A stretch of 6,934 nt of DNA from Bacteroidota bacterium (GTDB lineage: Bacteria > Bacteroidota > Rhodothermia > Rhodothermales > JAAAOL01). The DNA lies in the NCBI GenBank assembly GCA_009908885.1, contig JAAAOL010000058.1:1-6934 (forward strand). Direction: 5' to 3'. Both the position numbers and the translations under genes were made by a program. Of the stretch, positions 5,665-6,934 are shown piece by piece. The stretch's first letter is position 1. The number at the start of each line of letters is the position of its first letter. The notes under the pieces were generated by a model. The model saw only the letters and a list, made by a program, of their open reading frames with translations, did no database searches and was not told where the DNA came from.

Positions 5665-6620
5665 CCGAGCGCGAGATCATGGCCTACCACCGGGCGGCCT
5701 CGCTGCGGGGGACGCTCCGGCTGCGGCGGCTGCATTCGGACGCGCTCGGCCTGCGCAAGCCGTTCTACGTGTACGAGCCGCCGGGCCTGGCCGGGGCGGA
5801 GCGCGTGCCGATGGTCTACCTCCTTCGCGGGCACGAGCGCGAGTGGGTCAACGTGGAGGAAGACGCCTCGCGCCAGCGCACGTCCATCGAGAAGCTGGAC
5901 CGCGCCATCGCAGCAGGTGAGCTGCCGCCGCTCGTCGCCGTCATGCCGGGGCTCAACAGCACCGACAACCACGTGCCCTCGCTCGGCATCGACATGGTGG
6001 GCCCCGGGCCCGAGCGCCGACGGGGGCTGGGGACGGGCCGCTTCTGGACGTTCCTCACCGACGAACTCATCCCTCGCCTCGACCGGGACTATCCCCAGAC
6101 GCAGGGCGGCCTGCGGCTGGGCGTCGGCTTCTCGCTGGGCGGATACACCGTCAGCCTGCTGGCCCTGCTGCGCCCCGGCTGGCTCGACCACGCCGCCATC
6201 TACGACGGCCTGCTGATGTGGCCGGGCCACGACGACCCGCGCGCCGCCCCCGAGGCGACCGGTGCGGACTGCCAGGATCCGGTCTGGTGCACGGCGTCCA
6301 TCTTCGACGCGGCCTTCGGCGCCCCCCGCGACCTGCAGGCCATGCACCGGTGGAACGCCACCGACCGGCTGCTGGACGCTTCGCCCGCCTACCTCCAGGA
6401 GTTACAGACGACGACCTTCTGGGTCGGCTGCGCGCCTGCGGACAAAGATCGGGGCAACCGGGATCGCGCGCGCTACTTCGTAGAACTGCTACGCGACCGG
6501 GATCTGCCGCTCGGCTTCGAGCGCGTCATCATTCATCCTCAGGCCGCCCACACCTGGCACTGGGCCGACCGCTTTTTGCTCACCGTGCTCCGCCGGAGCC
6601 TGAGCGGATCGGAGCGATGA
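5661..6620 (+). CDS. Second esterase-family alpha/beta hydrolase, operon gene 5
   Basis: The 319-residue product is another PF00756-type esterase, but of a different subfamily from gene 1. The region RKPFYVYEPPG (32-42) and the strand VPMVYLLRG (49-57) are typical of this fold. The nucleophile elbow is GFSLGG (156-161) with Ser158, and His297 in AAHTWHW is the likely base. The acid is less certain; Asp261 or Asp263 in the strand-loop after TTFWVGCAP is the best candidate. There is no signal peptide. The start ATG overlaps the TGA of gene 4 as ATGA (5661-5664), a coupled start, with GGTGG at 5652-5656 as a weak ribosome-binding site. Met7 (5679) is a possible later start. It closes the operon, and its role as a releasing, trimming or acyl-transferring enzyme for the ligase product is inferred. 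It shares little residue-level likeness with gene 1 outside the triad, so a recent duplication is unlikely. Confidence 0.87.
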   Translation: MTEREIMAYHRAASLRGTLRLRRLHSDALGLRKPFYVYEPPGLAGAERVPMVYLLRGHEREWVNVEEDASRQRTSIEKLDRAIAAGELPPLVAVMPGLNSTDNHVPSLGIDMVGPGPERRRGLGTGRFWTFLTDELIPRLDRDYPQTQGGLRLGVGFSLGGYTVSLLALLRPGWLDHAAIYDGLLMWPGHDDPRAAPEATGADCQDPVWCTASIFDAAFGAPRDLQAMHRWNATDRLLDASPAYLQELQTTTFWVGCAPADKDRGNRDRARYFVELLRDRDLPLGFERVIIHPQAAHTWHWADRFLLTVLRRSLSGSER

Positions 6621-6635
6621 GAGGGGCCGCGCGGT

Positions 6636-6934
6636 TCACGACTCGGGCAGGAGCGAGCGGACCGTGTCGCGCAGGTCGTCGAGGGTGTACGGCTTCTTGA
6701 TCAGCGCGTCGAACCCTTCGCGGGCGTACAACTCGCGGTGCTGCGGCATCACATACGCCGTAAACGCGACGACCGGCGCGCTGAAGTCGGGCAGCGCGTG
6801 CAGCTTGCGGAGGACCTCGACGCCGCTGAGCGAGCCCGGCATCTGGATGTCGAGGAGCACGATGTCGACGTGATGCTCCGCGATGAAGTCGAGCGCGGCC
6901 TGCCCGCTGGATACCATCGCCACCTCGTAGTGGG
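6636..6934 (-). CDS. CheY-like receiver domain, C-terminal part (5' end outside window)
   Basis: On the reverse strand the frame is open from the right edge to the TGA at 6638-6636, giving 98 visible residues. It shows the later two thirds of a response-regulator receiver fold. VDIVLLDIQMPG holds the phospho-acceptor Asp, the first Asp of the LLDIQMP segment being in the usual position. VVAFTAYVM holds the conserved Thr, and ALIKKPYTLDDL holds the conserved Lys followed by Pro. Phosphorylation should therefore be possible. The protein ends a few residues after the last helix (SLLPES), so no output domain follows. The full protein is either a stand-alone receiver or the C-terminal receiver of a hybrid histidine kinase, and the window cannot tell which. 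The GTG at 6923-6921 lies inside the fold and is not the real start. It is convergent with the operon, with 15 nt between the two stops. Confidence 0.88.
   Translation of the reverse strand, partial: HYEVAMVSSGQAALDFIAEHHVDIVLLDIQMPGSLSGVEVLRKLHALPDFSAPVVAFTAYVMPQHRELYAREGFDALIKKPYTLDDLRDTVRSLLPES

Noticed and set aside
4765..6347. Minus-strand open frames of about 280 and 300 codons opposite genes 4 and 5
   Set aside because: These are antisense shadows of GC-rich codons with no recognisable domain, and they would cover two clearly real genes.
1..6934. CRISPR array, tRNA or rRNA genes, insertion sequence, or phage integration site
   Set aside because: No regularly spaced direct repeats, no tRNA-like cloverleaf with a recognisable T-loop, no transposase or integrase, and no target-site duplications were seen.

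Overview
The window is GC-rich bacterial DNA with strong G/C preference at third codon positions. Recognisable Shine-Dalgarno sequences are missing ahead of most starts. One upstream region carries a promoter-like box of the Bacteroidota type (TAnnTTTG with an upstream TTG). The central protein families also resemble what I know from Bacteroidota. Taken together this suggests a high-GC member of the Bacteroidota/Rhodothermota (Rhodothermia-like), but other GC-rich phyla cannot be excluded from sequence alone.

Layout. (1) Positions 1-1286, minus strand: most of a Tat-exported PhoX/DUF839 family protein (alkaline-phosphatase-like), cut by the left window edge. (2) Positions 1287-1635: a 349-nt divergent intergenic region with a GC-rich, multiply self-complementary segment (about 1379-1471), a short perfect dyad (1487-1501) and a promoter candidate reading right (1559-1590). 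(3) Positions 1636-6620, plus strand: five co-directional genes with gaps of 40, 30, 2 and -4 nt, almost certainly one operon. In order they are an esterase-fold alpha/beta hydrolase, a RimK-like ATP-grasp ligase, a circularly permuted type 2 ATP-grasp ligase, a class I glutamine-amidotransferase-like protein started by GTG, and a second esterase-fold hydrolase. (4) Positions 6636-6934, minus strand: the C-terminal part of a CheY-like receiver domain, cut by the right edge and convergent with the operon after only 15 nt.

The operon is the item of interest. Two different ATP-dependent carboxylate-amine (or -thiol) ligase folds sit with a possible ammonia donor or gamma-glutamyl hydrolase and two serine hydrolases. 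This is the logic of a small pathway that builds, and probably trims or releases, an amide-linked metabolite or peptide-like conjugate. None of the five proteins has a visible signal peptide or membrane segment, so the chemistry should be cytoplasmic. I recognise the families but know of no assigned product. The pathway assignment is inference; the fold assignments and operon structure are read directly from the sequence.
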